Assembly: GCA_003482455.1 (NCBI GenBank)
Contig: DMYW01000064.1
Location: 31,614 to 95,613 of the forward strand
Direction: 5' to 3'
Length of the DNA: 64,000 bases
Source: Rheinheimera sp.
GTDB taxonomy: Bacteria > Pseudomonadota > Gammaproteobacteria > Enterobacterales > Alteromonadaceae
The notes beneath the pieces were generated by a model that worked only from the letters and a program-made list of their open reading frames with translations, searched no databases and was not told the DNA's origin. Positions 26,129 to 35,598 of the stretch are shown piece after piece (position 1 is the first letter of the stretch; every line of letters begins with the position of its first letter). Made by a program: the position numbers and the translations under genes.

Positions 26129-26995
26129 TTATTTTAGCGTTTTGCTGCCTTTGAGCACAGCATTTTGCGCATGCCGTTGCAATAACAGTCGCAGCAGCTC
26201 AGGTCGATAGCGTTGTTCGATGCGTCGCAACTCGCCGTTTTGACTTAGGGTGGCGATCGCTTGATTCAGTCGTTTGATCAGCGCAGGCGAGCTGGTTTTT
26301 TTACTGAGCATCAAATGCGCAGGTGTGATGTGCAGCCAACTGCCGATTTGTTGAATATCGGCGAGGCGCCCGGCACCGGCGTAATAAAAGAAAATATCGG
26401 CATCAACCAACATCAATTCGCCACGACTGGGTGTAGCAAACAACAATTCAGTGGCGACTTTGGCATCTGGGTACGCCGTGTACAGTTCGCGGTCGCGCCA
26501 ACCTTGGCGCAGCTGTTCAAAGTCGTCGCCATAAAAGCCACTGGCGGGGCCAATTAAGCGTAAACCCATTTGCAAGGCGCGGGTTAGGGTCAAGCTGGTC
26601 GGCAAATTCAGGGATTTTCGACTAAACACACCAACAACTTCTTGGCGATAGGCATCGGTGAAATACGCATATTGTTCGCGTTCGGCCGTTTTTGACGCAC
26701 GGATCATCAAATCGATGTCGCCATCTTCCAGGCTTTTTAAGGTGCGAGCGCCGGTCATCGGCGTTAACGAAAACTCATAAGGGCAATTGGCTTGACGAAA
26801 AATCGCACTGACCAGCTCTGCATCCATGCCGCGCACTTGTTTGCTGGCATCCAGATACGCCGAGGGGGCATGTAAGTCTAATTGCACTCGCACTGGCGTG
26901 GGGCAATCGGCATCGGCGGCGCGTACATGGCTGATGAGCAACAAACCCACCATAAACACCACTTGCGGCCAACCCCTTCTCACTCTCTTTAACAA
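26129..26995 (-). CDS. Periplasmic solute-binding protein, family 3 type
   Basis: 288 residues with a signal peptide (about 1-27, ISHVRAAD) and two alpha/beta lobes in amino-acid-binding-protein order: VRVQLDLHAPSAYLDASKQVRGMDAELVSAIF, then MTGARTLKSLEDGDIDLMIRASKTAEREQYAYFTDAY, ending with a helical LIKRLNQAIATLSQNGELRRIEQRY. No ABC permease or ATPase is adjacent. Such orphan family-3 proteins in Alteromonadales are often sensors or scavengers rather than transport components. The ligand is unknown. Confidence 0.85.
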   Translation of the reverse strand: MLKRVRRGWPQVVFMVGLLLISHVRAADADCPTPVRVQLDLHAPSAYLDASKQVRGMDAELVSAIFRQANCPYEFSLTPMTGARTLKSLEDGDIDLMIRASKTAEREQYAYFTDAYRQEVVGVFSRKSLNLPTSLTLTRALQMGLRLIGPASGFYGDDFEQLRQGWRDRELYTAYPDAKVATELLFATPSRGELMLVDADIFFYYAGAGRLADIQQIGSWLHITPAHLMLSKKTSSPALIKRLNQAIATLSQNGELRRIEQRYRPELLRLLLQRHAQNAVLKGSKTLK

Positions 26996-27088
26996 CCTAA
27001 CTTTCCTTTCGTCTGTCCATGATCCGCAACGACGTAGCCTTTTTACGTCAGCCTTTGTACACTGCGCTTTTTTGGCAACGAGTCAAAC

Positions 27089-28048
27089 ATGCGAATCATT
27101 TTGGCACCGATGGAAGGGGTCGTCGACCACTTCATGCGCGACATGTTAACTGGCATCGGTGGTTATGATGGCTGCGTGACTGAGTTTGTGCGCGTCAGCA
27201 GCAGCTTATTGCCGAAAAAAGTATTTTACCGTTTGTGCCCGGAATTACTACAGCAAGGTCAAACTCGACACGGTGTGCCGGTGAAAGTGCAGTTGCTGGG
27301 GCAAGATCCGGATTGGCTGGCGGAAAATGCCGCCCGCGCCGCGGAGTTAGGCTCGCCCGGCGTCGATTTGAACTTTGGCTGCCCCGCCAAAACCGTCAAT
27401 CAAAGCCGTGGTGGTGCTGTGCTGCTGCAAGAAACGGAATTGCTGTATCAAATTGCCAAAGCCGTGCGCGCCGCCGTGCCGGCGCAGGTGCCTGTCACGG
27501 CAAAAATGCGCTTGGGTTATGAAGATACCACGCTGGCGCTCGACAATGCGCGTGCCTTGGTGGAAGGTGGCGTTAACGAATTGGCGGTGCATGCACGCAC
27601 CAAAACCGATGGTTACAAACCACCGGCGTATTGGCCATGGATCGCTAAGATCCGCGAGGTCGTGCCGGTGAATGTGATTGCCAATGGCGAAATTTGGCAA
27701 CCGGCGGATGCGCAGCAATGTTTAGCCGAATCGGGCGCCAGCGATCTGATGATTGGACGTGGTGCGCTGGCGCAGCCGAATTTAGCCAAACGCATCAAAC
27801 AGGGCGGCACTGCGCTCCCCTGGTGGCAGGTGTTGCAGCTGCTGGTTGATTATGGTGGCTATGAAGCGACGGACCAATCCGACTATTACGCCAGTCGCAC
27901 CAAACAGTGGTTTAGCTATTTGCGGATCCAATACCCGCAGGCCGATGAATTATTCCGCCAAGTACGCGTGCTGCGCGACAACCAAGCGATTGTTAGCCTG
28001 TTGGCGCAGGCGCGAGATGCAGCGGCCAACGCCGCGGCTGCAACCTAG
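27089..28048 (+). CDS. dusC: tRNA-dihydrouridine(16) synthase DusC
   Basis: 319 residues. FMN-dependent reduction of uridine in the tRNA D-loop. TIM-barrel start RIILAPMEGVVDHFMRDML, the active-site motif LNFGCPAKTVNQSRGGAVLL with the catalytic Cys, KMRLGYEDT, HARTKTDGYKPPAYW and the FMN-phosphate loop NGEI...DLMIGRGAL. Motif wording (GCPAKTVN..GGA and the YKPPAYW stretch) points to the DusC subfamily, which modifies U16, rather than DusA or DusB. Stands alone; no clear terminator follows. Confidence 0.93.
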   Translation: MRIILAPMEGVVDHFMRDMLTGIGGYDGCVTEFVRVSSSLLPKKVFYRLCPELLQQGQTRHGVPVKVQLLGQDPDWLAENAARAAELGSPGVDLNFGCPAKTVNQSRGGAVLLQETELLYQIAKAVRAAVPAQVPVTAKMRLGYEDTTLALDNARALVEGGVNELAVHARTKTDGYKPPAYWPWIAKIREVVPVNVIANGEIWQPADAQQCLAESGASDLMIGRGALAQPNLAKRIKQGGTALPWWQVLQLLVDYGGYEATDQSDYYASRTKQWFSYLRIQYPQADELFRQVRVLRDNQAIVSLLAQARDAAANAAAAT

Positions 28049-28258
28049 TGCACACGGCACTGATTGCAAAGTTACTGCGACATAACGAATCATTGCCAAT
28101 ACGGCGAAGTCTCCAGCGACACCGAACCAACAAGTCCATTGCCGCAGCGAACCTCAAGCCAGCTGCGGCCTTTCCCATCACCGTGAGTTTGAGTATCGCC
28201 ACTGGGCTTGTGGCAATTGGTCTTGGTGCACCTGTGTTTTAGCGAACCCACGAGTTGC

Positions 28259-29446
28259 TCAGTGCGCCAACTGCGCAGGGGCGTGCTTTGCAAACCAATA
28301 TCGACTGACGGACACGCCAACAGCGCCTAACCCCATCACCAATGCAAACGGCAGCAAAGCCCCATCAACACCCAGTGCCAAGGCGGGGCCTGCCAGCGCG
28401 CCTGCGCCAAACCGCAACGTGCCTATGACGGCTGTAGCTGTGCCAGCATGGCGCGGAAAATCCAGCAGCGTCAACGCATCGGCATTAGTAGCACTAAGGC
28501 CCAGACTCGACATCAGTGGCGCAATACACAAAGCGGTTGCCCACAAAGGACCATCAAGCAGCGCCACCAGCAATAAACCTGCGGCGGCTATCAGCGCAAT
28601 CGACGTGGTGTAGCGCAGCAACTGCACACTGCCAAGCTTAGGCACCAACTTGCCATTGATAAAATTGCCGAGCATTAAACAGACCACGTTGGCACCAAAC
28701 AACCAACTAAAGGTCAGGGCACTGACCTGATAGTGGCCGATGTAGATAAAGGACACGGCAGTCAGAAAGCCAAAAAAGCCAAAGGACGCACTCATCGACA
28801 ACAGCAACAAAGGCCGGGTCCGGCGGTGGCCTAAGACTTCGCGATAAGCACCTAAAAAATCCGGTTTTTGTCCTTGGCGTGGCGTTTCAGTGTGCGGTAA
28901 ATAAACGCTACACAACACAAGGATCAGCAGGGCATAACTGCCGAGCACCACAAAAATCAACCGCCAGTCATCCAATAACAACAAGGCAGAGCCAACGGCC
29001 GGAGCTACCAGTGGCGCTAACATCATCACGATGCCAACGTACGACATGCCTTTAGCTGTATGTTCTTGATACAACTGACGAATAAAGCCTGGGATCACCA
29101 CAGTTGCAGCACTACCAAGCAGTGCTTGCAATCCTCGGCCCACTAAAAAACCTTGAATACTGTCGGTTTGACTTAAGAAAAAGCTGCACAGGGCAAAGCT
29201 AGCAAGGCCAAACAGCGCTAGTGTGCGCCGCCCCAGCACATCGGCCAGCGGCCCAAACAACAACATACCGGCGGCATAACACAACAAATAGATACTCAAA
29301 CTTTGTTGCATCGCATCGGCGTCACTCGACAGCGCTGCGGCAATTTGCGGCATGGCCGGTAAGTACATATCAATGGCCAGCGGTGTGACGGCGATCACCG
29401 AGGCTAACAAGCTAATTAGCCACCACGAAGGTTTTACAGCGTTCAT
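28259..29446 (-). CDS. Bcr/CflA-type multidrug efflux transporter (MFS)
   Basis: 395 residues from ATG 29446 (AGGAT upstream; in-frame codons above lack a ribosome-binding site). Twelve membrane segments. The N-terminal signature TPLAIDMYLPAMPQIAAAL, the loop 2-3 motif GPLADVLGRRTLALFGL and the segment-5 GSAATVVIPGFIRQLYQ are those of the DHA1 Bcr/CflA group, proton-driven drug exporters of the inner membrane. No regulator gene is adjacent. Substrate unknown. Confidence 0.92.
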   Translation of the reverse strand: MNAVKPSWWLISLLASVIAVTPLAIDMYLPAMPQIAAALSSDADAMQQSLSIYLLCYAAGMLLFGPLADVLGRRTLALFGLASFALCSFFLSQTDSIQGFLVGRGLQALLGSAATVVIPGFIRQLYQEHTAKGMSYVGIVMMLAPLVAPAVGSALLLLDDWRLIFVVLGSYALLILVLCSVYLPHTETPRQGQKPDFLGAYREVLGHRRTRPLLLLSMSASFGFFGFLTAVSFIYIGHYQVSALTFSWLFGANVVCLMLGNFINGKLVPKLGSVQLLRYTTSIALIAAAGLLLVALLDGPLWATALCIAPLMSSLGLSATNADALTLLDFPRHAGTATAVIGTLRFGAGALAGPALALGVDGALLPFALVMGLGAVGVSVSRYWFAKHAPAQLAH

Positions 29447-29574
29447 CAAGCGATCCTGTGAGCAGGCGTTAAGCATTAGCCTTGCAGAAAATCGCTATTT
29501 TACGCTGGTTTTATGCCGGGAACGGTTCAAAAAGCCGAACGTTTGCCAAGGCTCGGCTGCAAAAAGCCGAAGGG

Positions 29575-30177
29575 TTAGTCGACGCGGCTGGCGGGGTCGT
29601 CGGCGCGCTGACGTAGCAGTTTGGCGGGATTGCCGGCGACTAAACTGCCGGCGGGGACGTCGTGCTTGACCACAGAACCTGCTGCGATAACAGCGTCATC
29701 ACCAATCGTCACGCCCGGTAAAACAATGCTGCCGCCGCCAATCCACACCCGATGGCCAATCTGCACCGGTTTAGCTTGTTCAAACCCTTGTGCACGTTGC
29801 GCGGCATCGAGCGGATGCGTCACTGTGTAAATATGCACGGCAGGGCCGAGCAATACATCGTCGCCGATCACAATAGTGGCGGCATCCAGCATGATGCAGT
29901 GGTGGTTGGCATAAAAACGCTGGCCGATCTGAATATTGACGCCGTAATCGCAATAAAAATCCGGTTCTATGTAGCAACTTCCCAGTTGACCAAACAAGGC
30001 ACGCGCTAGCTGTTGCTGCGCTTTAAACGGCTCGGGCCCGGCGAGATTTAATGCTTTGCAGGCGGCTTTGGCTTGCTTTCGCATGGCCGTCAGTTCACGG
30101 TCGCGCGGCGAAAACCATTCGCCAGCGCGCATTTTTTCTAGTTCGGTCAATTGCTGACGATCTCCAAGCGGTTCCAT
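29575..30177 (-). CDS. maa: Maltose/galactoside O-acetyltransferase family protein
   Basis: 200 residues: an N-terminal MRAGEWFSPRDRELTAMRKQAK helix pair typical of Maa/LacA, then a left-handed beta-helix with hexapeptide repeats (about 70-190; IGDDVLLGPAVHIYTVTHPLDAAQR with the catalytic His, IGHRVWIGGGSIVLPGVTIGDDAVIAAGSVV). Acetyl-CoA dependent sugar acetylation in the cytoplasm. The start at 30177 overlaps the upstream gene by 31 bp; a shorter start at 30132 would remove the overlap but lose a conserved helix. Probably co-transcribed with the upstream unknown gene. Confidence 0.9.
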   Translation of the reverse strand: MEPLGDRQQLTELEKMRAGEWFSPRDRELTAMRKQAKAACKALNLAGPEPFKAQQQLARALFGQLGSCYIEPDFYCDYGVNIQIGQRFYANHHCIMLDAATIVIGDDVLLGPAVHIYTVTHPLDAAQRAQGFEQAKPVQIGHRVWIGGGSIVLPGVTIGDDAVIAAGSVVKHDVPAGSLVAGNPAKLLRQRADDPASRVD

Positions 30178-31625
30178 AAGTTTTGATGTTTCGGCTCGGT
30201 GAAAAACTCGGTCGGGTGCCAGCTGCGTGGCAACATGTGACGCAATTGACCCGGTTCAAAACCGGCTTTGAGCTTTTTTAAGATCTCTTGTAAACGCTCA
30301 GGCGGGATCACACTAAGCTTTTGCCGCGCAGGCTTGAAATACAGATTGTGGTCGACGCTGACACTGCAGTTATAGCCGACTTGGCGATAACGTAAATCAC
30401 GCGTCACGACGCGGCACAGCGGCACTTCAGGGCTGGGTGGGTACAATGAATTGACAATGGCAAACTCGTATTTCGCAGTGTCCGAGCTGTGTAACTCTTT
30501 GGGTACAAACACAATGCCAAAACCCTGCGGGAAAATCCCTGTCATGATCAGCAGTTGGTCGACCATCCGTTCATCATAATGGCCCAACCGCGCGCCATTT
30601 TTTAGGATCAATGCCACTTTCGGCATGGCTTCATACATGAAACGGGCGCGTCCTGGCAGCACGGCTGACGCGTACACTTGCGGCAAGCGCAATAAATTGC
30701 CAATACCTTTTTCAGGCTCGTTGGCTTCTTTAATTAACCGGGTGACCAGCTGCATTTTTTGTTGTTCGGCGAGTAAATACTGATCGCGTTCGGTACGCGA
30801 ATTGCCGCGATAACGTGCCATCGCCATGCCATGTTGTAAAAAGTCCAACGCACCACGGCGGCTGAGTTCGATAAATTGCTCGCGCTCAAATGGACTAAAC
30901 CGCCGCCACGCATCGGTTTGGCCGGGAATTTGCGCTAGCAATTGTTGGGCTTGCGGCTGTTGCTGGCCGAGGTCTTGCAGCAACACCGCCATAATCAGCG
31001 GCACTTGCACGTCATTGCGAAACGGGCAATCTTCGGCGTTTTCATCGCCGTACGGCAGTTTTTGCTGCAGTTTGTGCAGAATGAACTCATCGACAATCAA
31101 CCCTGCATCGAGCAATTGATCGAGTAAACGGAGCGCCAGCACAGCTTTGTAAAAGGGTTTGTATTTTTGCTGCACCACAAAGCTGACTTGGCCTTCTTCC
31201 GGGATCAGCAATTGCAAAGTGCCGAGCATCCGCGATGAGCGCTGGATGGTCTCGGCACGAGATTGCCCTTCAGTCAGGGCCAATAATTGCCGGCATAACA
31301 TGACAAATTGTTCGTGACTTTGCAGGCGGCGTCTTTCGAGTTGTTCTTCATGCTGCTGATATTGTTGCCGAATTTGCTGCGCTTGGCTGATCAGCTGAGC
31401 TTCGTTCTTCCGATTGGCTTGTTGCAACTGATTTTGTGCTTGTTGCACTTGTAACTGAAGTTCTTGCAACTGCGCTTGTTCTGCCGCAAAGTGGCTGAAG
31501 TAGTGCTGGCACTGTTGTACCAGTCCTTGTTGGCTGCGGCCATGGCCATGCAGCATCTGTACAAGTCGACGCAAACCGCGCTGTAAGCTCGATTCCGTTG
31601 GGCTTGCGTTTAATCCTTGGGTCAT
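30147..31625 (-). CDS. Hypothetical 492-residue protein with N-terminal coiled coil
   Basis: Not recognised. Residues about 35-120 form a Gln-rich coiled coil (QVQQAQNQLQQANRK...). The remaining part is globular and soluble with many short hydrophobic helices; motifs that could be searched are LIPEEGQVSFVVQQKYKPFYKA, FEREQFIELSRRGALDFLQHG, LLIMTGIFPQGFGIVFVPKELH and PRSWHPTEFFTEPKHQ. No signal peptide, membrane segment, nucleotide-binding loop or metal motif is evident. The order HxxxMxQ...Y.E.M recalls regulatory HD-like folds but without the paired His/Asp, so no such claim is made. It overlaps the acetyltransferase gene downstream. Confidence 0.8.
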   Translation of the reverse strand: MTQGLNASPTESSLQRGLRRLVQMLHGHGRSQQGLVQQCQHYFSHFAAEQAQLQELQLQVQQAQNQLQQANRKNEAQLISQAQQIRQQYQQHEEQLERRRLQSHEQFVMLCRQLLALTEGQSRAETIQRSSRMLGTLQLLIPEEGQVSFVVQQKYKPFYKAVLALRLLDQLLDAGLIVDEFILHKLQQKLPYGDENAEDCPFRNDVQVPLIMAVLLQDLGQQQPQAQQLLAQIPGQTDAWRRFSPFEREQFIELSRRGALDFLQHGMAMARYRGNSRTERDQYLLAEQQKMQLVTRLIKEANEPEKGIGNLLRLPQVYASAVLPGRARFMYEAMPKVALILKNGARLGHYDERMVDQLLIMTGIFPQGFGIVFVPKELHSSDTAKYEFAIVNSLYPPSPEVPLCRVVTRDLRYRQVGYNCSVSVDHNLYFKPARQKLSVIPPERLQEILKKLKAGFEPGQLRHMLPRSWHPTEFFTEPKHQNLWNRLEIVSN

Positions 31626-31909
31626 CGGTGACTGGCCTTGTTCAGGTCAAATACGTGCATACCATCACCATAGCCGAAACTACTTGTTAGGCAAAGCGTT
31701 ACCAGATCAGTGCCTGAATTGGGACAAGGTTGCAGATGTGCGGTTGCTGGCATAGTATTTGTTAGTTTACCAATAGTTACTTATGTAGATCTCGGGTGTT
31801 CAGGCGCCGTGTGACAGCGGTGAGTTGCAGTGTTGAGCCGGCCCTTTGCAAGCAATTGCAGTATTTATGCCGGTTTCGCCTGAGCCAGTGGCCCAGACAG
31901 GAGCCTTTC

Positions 31910-32578
31910 ATGAAAAAATCAAAAGTTATCGGTACTGACGACATTCTCATCACCTTGTGCTCGTCGGTGACCCAAGTGTTTGCTGCCGCGGGGAATCCGC
32001 AAATTGCTTATTCACCGATGGTGCAAAAGATCCACAAAACCTGTTTACGCCCAGATTTAGGTTGTTTTGTGTTGTTCGACGGTGGTTTCTCTGGCCTGGT
32101 TGTGATCAACTTTACCGCCGAATCGGCGATGGAAATTTATCGCAAATACATGATGAGTATGGGCATGCCAGAAGAAGAACTGGCGAAGTTCCATACCTCG
32201 GACGAAGTCGGCAACGTAATGGGCGAACTGATGAACCAAATCGTCGGTGACTTCACTAATCGCGTACGGCAAGATTTGCAGACCTCAATTAGCCAAAGCC
32301 AGCCGAAAATGATGGCGATTAACAAGCAAGTGCAGATTTTGGTCAATACCCAGTTGGACCAGCCACAAGCCCGTCGCGTGACATTTAGTACGCCGCTGCA
32401 CAATATTTTCTATATGGAATTGGCGATGGATAAAACAGAATTTATCCAGCTGCATGACTTTGAGAAACACGAAGAAGAAAATGTCGATGACATTTTGGCA
32501 AACGCCGGCAACGCACCTGCGGAAGTCGCTGCGACCGAAGCGGTCGATGATGATTTCCTGGCAGATTTAGGCCTCTGA
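31910..32578 (+). CDS. DUF3334 family protein (CheX-like fold)
   Basis: 222 residues from ATG 31910 with CAGGAG upstream; the frame is open further up but without a start signal. Cytoplasmic. KVIGTDDILITLCSSVTQVFAAAG, CFVLFDGGFSGLVVINFTAESAMEIYRKYM and the helix DEVGNVMGELMNQIVGDFTNRVRQDL (an ExxN-like E.GNVMGELMN) resemble CheX/FliY-type phosphatase domains, and the family is common in Vibrio and Shewanella as DUF3334. The acidic tail ends DDDFLADLGL. Molecular role unproven; chemotaxis or signalling is an inference from the fold. Confidence 0.85.
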   Translation: MKKSKVIGTDDILITLCSSVTQVFAAAGNPQIAYSPMVQKIHKTCLRPDLGCFVLFDGGFSGLVVINFTAESAMEIYRKYMMSMGMPEEELAKFHTSDEVGNVMGELMNQIVGDFTNRVRQDLQTSISQSQPKMMAINKQVQILVNTQLDQPQARRVTFSTPLHNIFYMELAMDKTEFIQLHDFEKHEEENVDDILANAGNAPAEVAATEAVDDDFLADLGL

Positions 32579-32598
32579 TCCCAAGCCTGTCGGCAGAT

Positions 32599-32627
32599 AA
32601 AAAAGGCAGCTTCGGCTGCCTTTTTCG
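32599..32627. terminator. Bidirectional terminator DUF3334 / TRIC channel
   Basis: AAAAAGGCAGC-TTCG-GCTGCCTTTTT, symmetrical A- and T-runs, between two convergent genes. Confidence 0.92.
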
Positions 32628-32642
32628 TCTGTTCAATGCCCG

Positions 32643-33269
32643 TTACTTACTAATGTGACCGCTGCGGCCAAACACTGGAATGGTCAAGTGCCAGCGGATC
32701 GCCGCTAAGCGCAGCAGCAAGCAAGCCAGCATGCCCAGACTCATCGACCACAGCGGCGGCAGCTGCAACGCCAGTGATTGTGTGTACACCAGTCCGCCAA
32801 AAATACAGGTAAAAGCGTATAGCTCACCGCGAAACACCAGTGGGATCTCGCGGCACAACACATCACGGATCATACCGCCACAAACGCCACTTATGGTGCC
32901 CATAATGATCGCAACCATGTTGGACGCACCATGATCGAGCGCCTTTTGACAGCCCATCACCACAAAAAACGCCAAGCCGATGGCATCGGCAATTTGCAGT
33001 GCATTATTGGGGATGGTTAAGCGTTTGCGGACTAACAAAATCGTCAAGGCGGCAGCGCCGAAGATCACATAAAAGGTGGTGTCGTTGTGCAGCCAAGCCA
33101 CTGGCACATCTAGAATGGTGTCCCGAATAGTGCCACCACCAATGGCTGTGACTAACGCGAGCACTAGCACACCAAAGCCATCCATTTGCTTGCGCCATGC
33201 CGCTAGCGTTCCTGAACTGGCAAAAACAGCTAAGCCCATCCAGTCAAACCATTGAAATACCTGATCCAT
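32643..33269 (-). CDS. TRIC-type cation channel family protein (UPF0126, YadS/YicG-like)
   Basis: 209 residues from ATG 33269; the open frame above it has no ribosome-binding site. Seven predicted membrane segments arranged as two repeats, each with the conserved glycine-rich re-entrant motif: AIGGGTIRDTILD (first) and GVCGGMIRDVLCREIP (second). Prokaryotic TRIC proteins of this type form homotrimeric cation channels in the inner membrane. Convergent with the DUF3334 gene and divergent from the M4 protease. Confidence 0.9.
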   Translation of the reverse strand: MDQVFQWFDWMGLAVFASSGTLAAWRKQMDGFGVLVLALVTAIGGGTIRDTILDVPVAWLHNDTTFYVIFGAAALTILLVRKRLTIPNNALQIADAIGLAFFVVMGCQKALDHGASNMVAIIMGTISGVCGGMIRDVLCREIPLVFRGELYAFTCIFGGLVYTQSLALQLPPLWSMSLGMLACLLLRLAAIRWHLTIPVFGRSGHISK

Positions 33270-33515
33270 GCCAACCCCCGCGCATTTTTGTTCATGATAA
33301 TCACTGCAGGTCGGTTTGGCCATGCTCATCAATAAGTTAGCTAGCGCAGCTGCATGACAAGCAGATGTCATCATTTGATAATGTTTTTATAAATTTGTGA
33401 TATTTGGGTGATTCGATGTTGCAACCAGTTTCTGTTGGTTATCTTTTGTCAGTGCTTTACACAGAAGCACTTCAGGAACATGAAACCCATAACACAACAC
33501 GAGAGGATAACCTCC

Positions 33516-35333
33516 ATGAAAAAATACGCTCTGAGCCCGCTCGCCATCGCCATGCTCATGGCGACAGCTGGTGCAGCTAATGCCGCAACAGTTGTCCCCG
33601 CTGATCAAGCTTTGAAAAACCAATCTAACTTGATGATGGGCATCACCAGCAAGGCTAGCAGCACAGACTTAATGAATCTGGTTGCCAAAACATCAGTACG
33701 TCGTGCTGATGGCCAGGTTAAAACACGCTTCCAACAATACTACAAAGGTATCCCAGTGTGGGGTCACAGTGTGGTTGGTATCAGCACTGCCAATGGTTTA
33801 AAAGACATCAGTGGTACGGTAGTGCAAGGTTTGGACATTGATATCGCCAATCCTTCACCGGTACTGAGCGCCAAACAAGCGGTTGCAGCATCACTTGCTA
33901 GCAAAAAGGTGCCGGGTGTAACGGCCCAAGCTGAAGTACCGGCAGACAATGCACAGCTGTGGGTGTATATCGATGAGCAAAACGTGGCGCATCTGGTCTA
34001 TATCAACAACTACGTGGTGTACAAAGGTGCTGAACCAAGCCGTCCATTTAGCATCATCGACGCCAACACCGGCGCAGTGCTGAAGTCATGGGAAGGTATC
34101 GCTCATCAAAACGCCACTGGCCCTGGTGGTAACCAAAAAACCGGTCAGTACAACTATGGCACTGACTATGGCTATTTAGATGTTGATGCCAACTGCCGTA
34201 TGACCAATGCCAACGTTGACACCTACAACTTAAACGGTGGGACTTCAGGTGGTTCAATTCACCAGTTCACTTGTCCAAACAACACAGTCAAAGCTATTAA
34301 CGGTGCTTATTCACCACTAAACGATGCCCATTATTTTGGTGGCGTGGTGTTTAATCTGTACAAAACCTGGTTTGGCGTGAATCCGTTGAATGTGAAATTG
34401 AAAATGCGCGTGCATTATTCCACCAACTATGAAAACGCCTTCTGGGATGGTACTCAGATGACGTTTGGTGACGGTGCTAGCACTTTCTATCCACTGGTGA
34501 GCCTGGACGTGACCTCACATGAAGTCAGCCACGGTTTTACTGAGTTCAACTCTGGGCTGGTCTACAGCGGTCAATCAGGTGGTATCAACGAAGCGTTCTC
34601 GGATATGGCTGGTGAAGCTGCGGAATACTTCATGAAAGGCAGCAACGACTGGTTAGTCGGCGCTGAGATTTTCAAATCATCAGGTGCATTGCGTTATTTT
34701 GATGACCCAACACGTGATGGTCGCTCAATTGGCCATGCTTCAAACTACTACAGTGGCTTAGATGTGCATTTAAGCTCTGGCGTGTACAACAAAGCGTTTT
34801 ATTTGTTAGCCAACAAAGCCGGCTGGAACACCCGTAAAGCGTTTGAAGTGATGACCATTGCCAACCAATTGTATTGGACTTCAAGTGCGACCTTTAACTC
34901 AGCTGCCGATGGTGTGTGTAAAGCGGCTGCGGATAAAGGTTATAGCCAAGCTGACGTTGCAGCGGCCTTCACATCGGTTGGTGTAACAACCACAGCATGT
35001 GGCACAGGCGGCGGTGGTGGCGGTGGCACGACTCCAGGTTCAGGTACGCTGAGTAATCTGGCGGCGACCAAAGGCAACTGGACGCGTAACACCATTACGG
35101 TGCCAGCTGGTGCAACTCAGTTAGTGGTATCAATCGCTGGTGGTACTGGTGATGCCGACTTGTATGTGAACTTTGGCACAGCGCCAAGCACTACCACCTA
35201 CAAGTGCCGTCCATACAAAAATGGTAATACTGAAACTTGTACTATCACCAATCCACAAGCCGGTACTTGGCATGTTGGTCTGCGTGCATACTCGACCTTC
35301 AGTGGCGTGACTGAGACTTGGTCTTATAAATAA
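33516..35333 (+). CDS. Secreted M4 (thermolysin-family) metalloprotease with PPC domain
   Basis: 605 residues from ATG 33516 (GAGAGG upstream). Signal peptide ending AANAA, FTP/PepSY propeptide (about 25-200), catalytic M4 domain (about 205-500) with zinc motif HEVSH (335-339), third ligand E359 in GGINEAFSD, and the M4_C half, a GGGGGG linker, then a PPC domain (about 515-605, DADLYVNFGTAPSTTTY). Vibriolysin-like layout: propeptide and PPC are removed during maturation. The active-site set is complete. A small GAGG-ATAA-CCTC palindrome covers the Shine-Dalgarno. Own terminator follows. Confidence 0.96.
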   Translation: MKKYALSPLAIAMLMATAGAANAATVVPADQALKNQSNLMMGITSKASSTDLMNLVAKTSVRRADGQVKTRFQQYYKGIPVWGHSVVGISTANGLKDISGTVVQGLDIDIANPSPVLSAKQAVAASLASKKVPGVTAQAEVPADNAQLWVYIDEQNVAHLVYINNYVVYKGAEPSRPFSIIDANTGAVLKSWEGIAHQNATGPGGNQKTGQYNYGTDYGYLDVDANCRMTNANVDTYNLNGGTSGGSIHQFTCPNNTVKAINGAYSPLNDAHYFGGVVFNLYKTWFGVNPLNVKLKMRVHYSTNYENAFWDGTQMTFGDGASTFYPLVSLDVTSHEVSHGFTEFNSGLVYSGQSGGINEAFSDMAGEAAEYFMKGSNDWLVGAEIFKSSGALRYFDDPTRDGRSIGHASNYYSGLDVHLSSGVYNKAFYLLANKAGWNTRKAFEVMTIANQLYWTSSATFNSAADGVCKAAADKGYSQADVAAAFTSVGVTTTACGTGGGGGGGTTPGSGTLSNLAATKGNWTRNTITVPAGATQLVVSIAGGTGDADLYVNFGTAPSTTTYKCRPYKNGNTETCTITNPQAGTWHVGLRAYSTFSGVTETWSYK

Positions 35334-35348
35334 GCCCAGTTGACGACC

Positions 35349-35374
35349 AAGGCCTGCAATGCAGGCCTTTTTTT
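35349..35374 (+). terminator. Terminator after the M4 protease
   Basis: AAGGCCTGCAATGCAGGCCTT, 9-10 bp stem followed by seven Ts. Confidence 0.92.
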
Positions 35375-35598
35375 GCTGAATTTACGGCACCTAGTTGCAA
35401 AGATAGAACCAGATCAAACTGCTTTCGAAAAATTTCAGCATAATTGCAATCGGTTACATTTCTGCGATTTCATGATTTTCAATACGTTATCGTCTTAATG
35501 CATTCAGTGGCATTTTCCTAAAGTTGGACCTGAAACAGGTCTTGCTAAACCTGGCTAGACTCCATTAAGCTGCCAAGGTTCAGCGAAATGAGAGTTAC

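Noticed and set aside
28048..28320. Small open frames on both strands between dusC and the MFS gene
   Set aside because: No ribosome-binding site, no family features.
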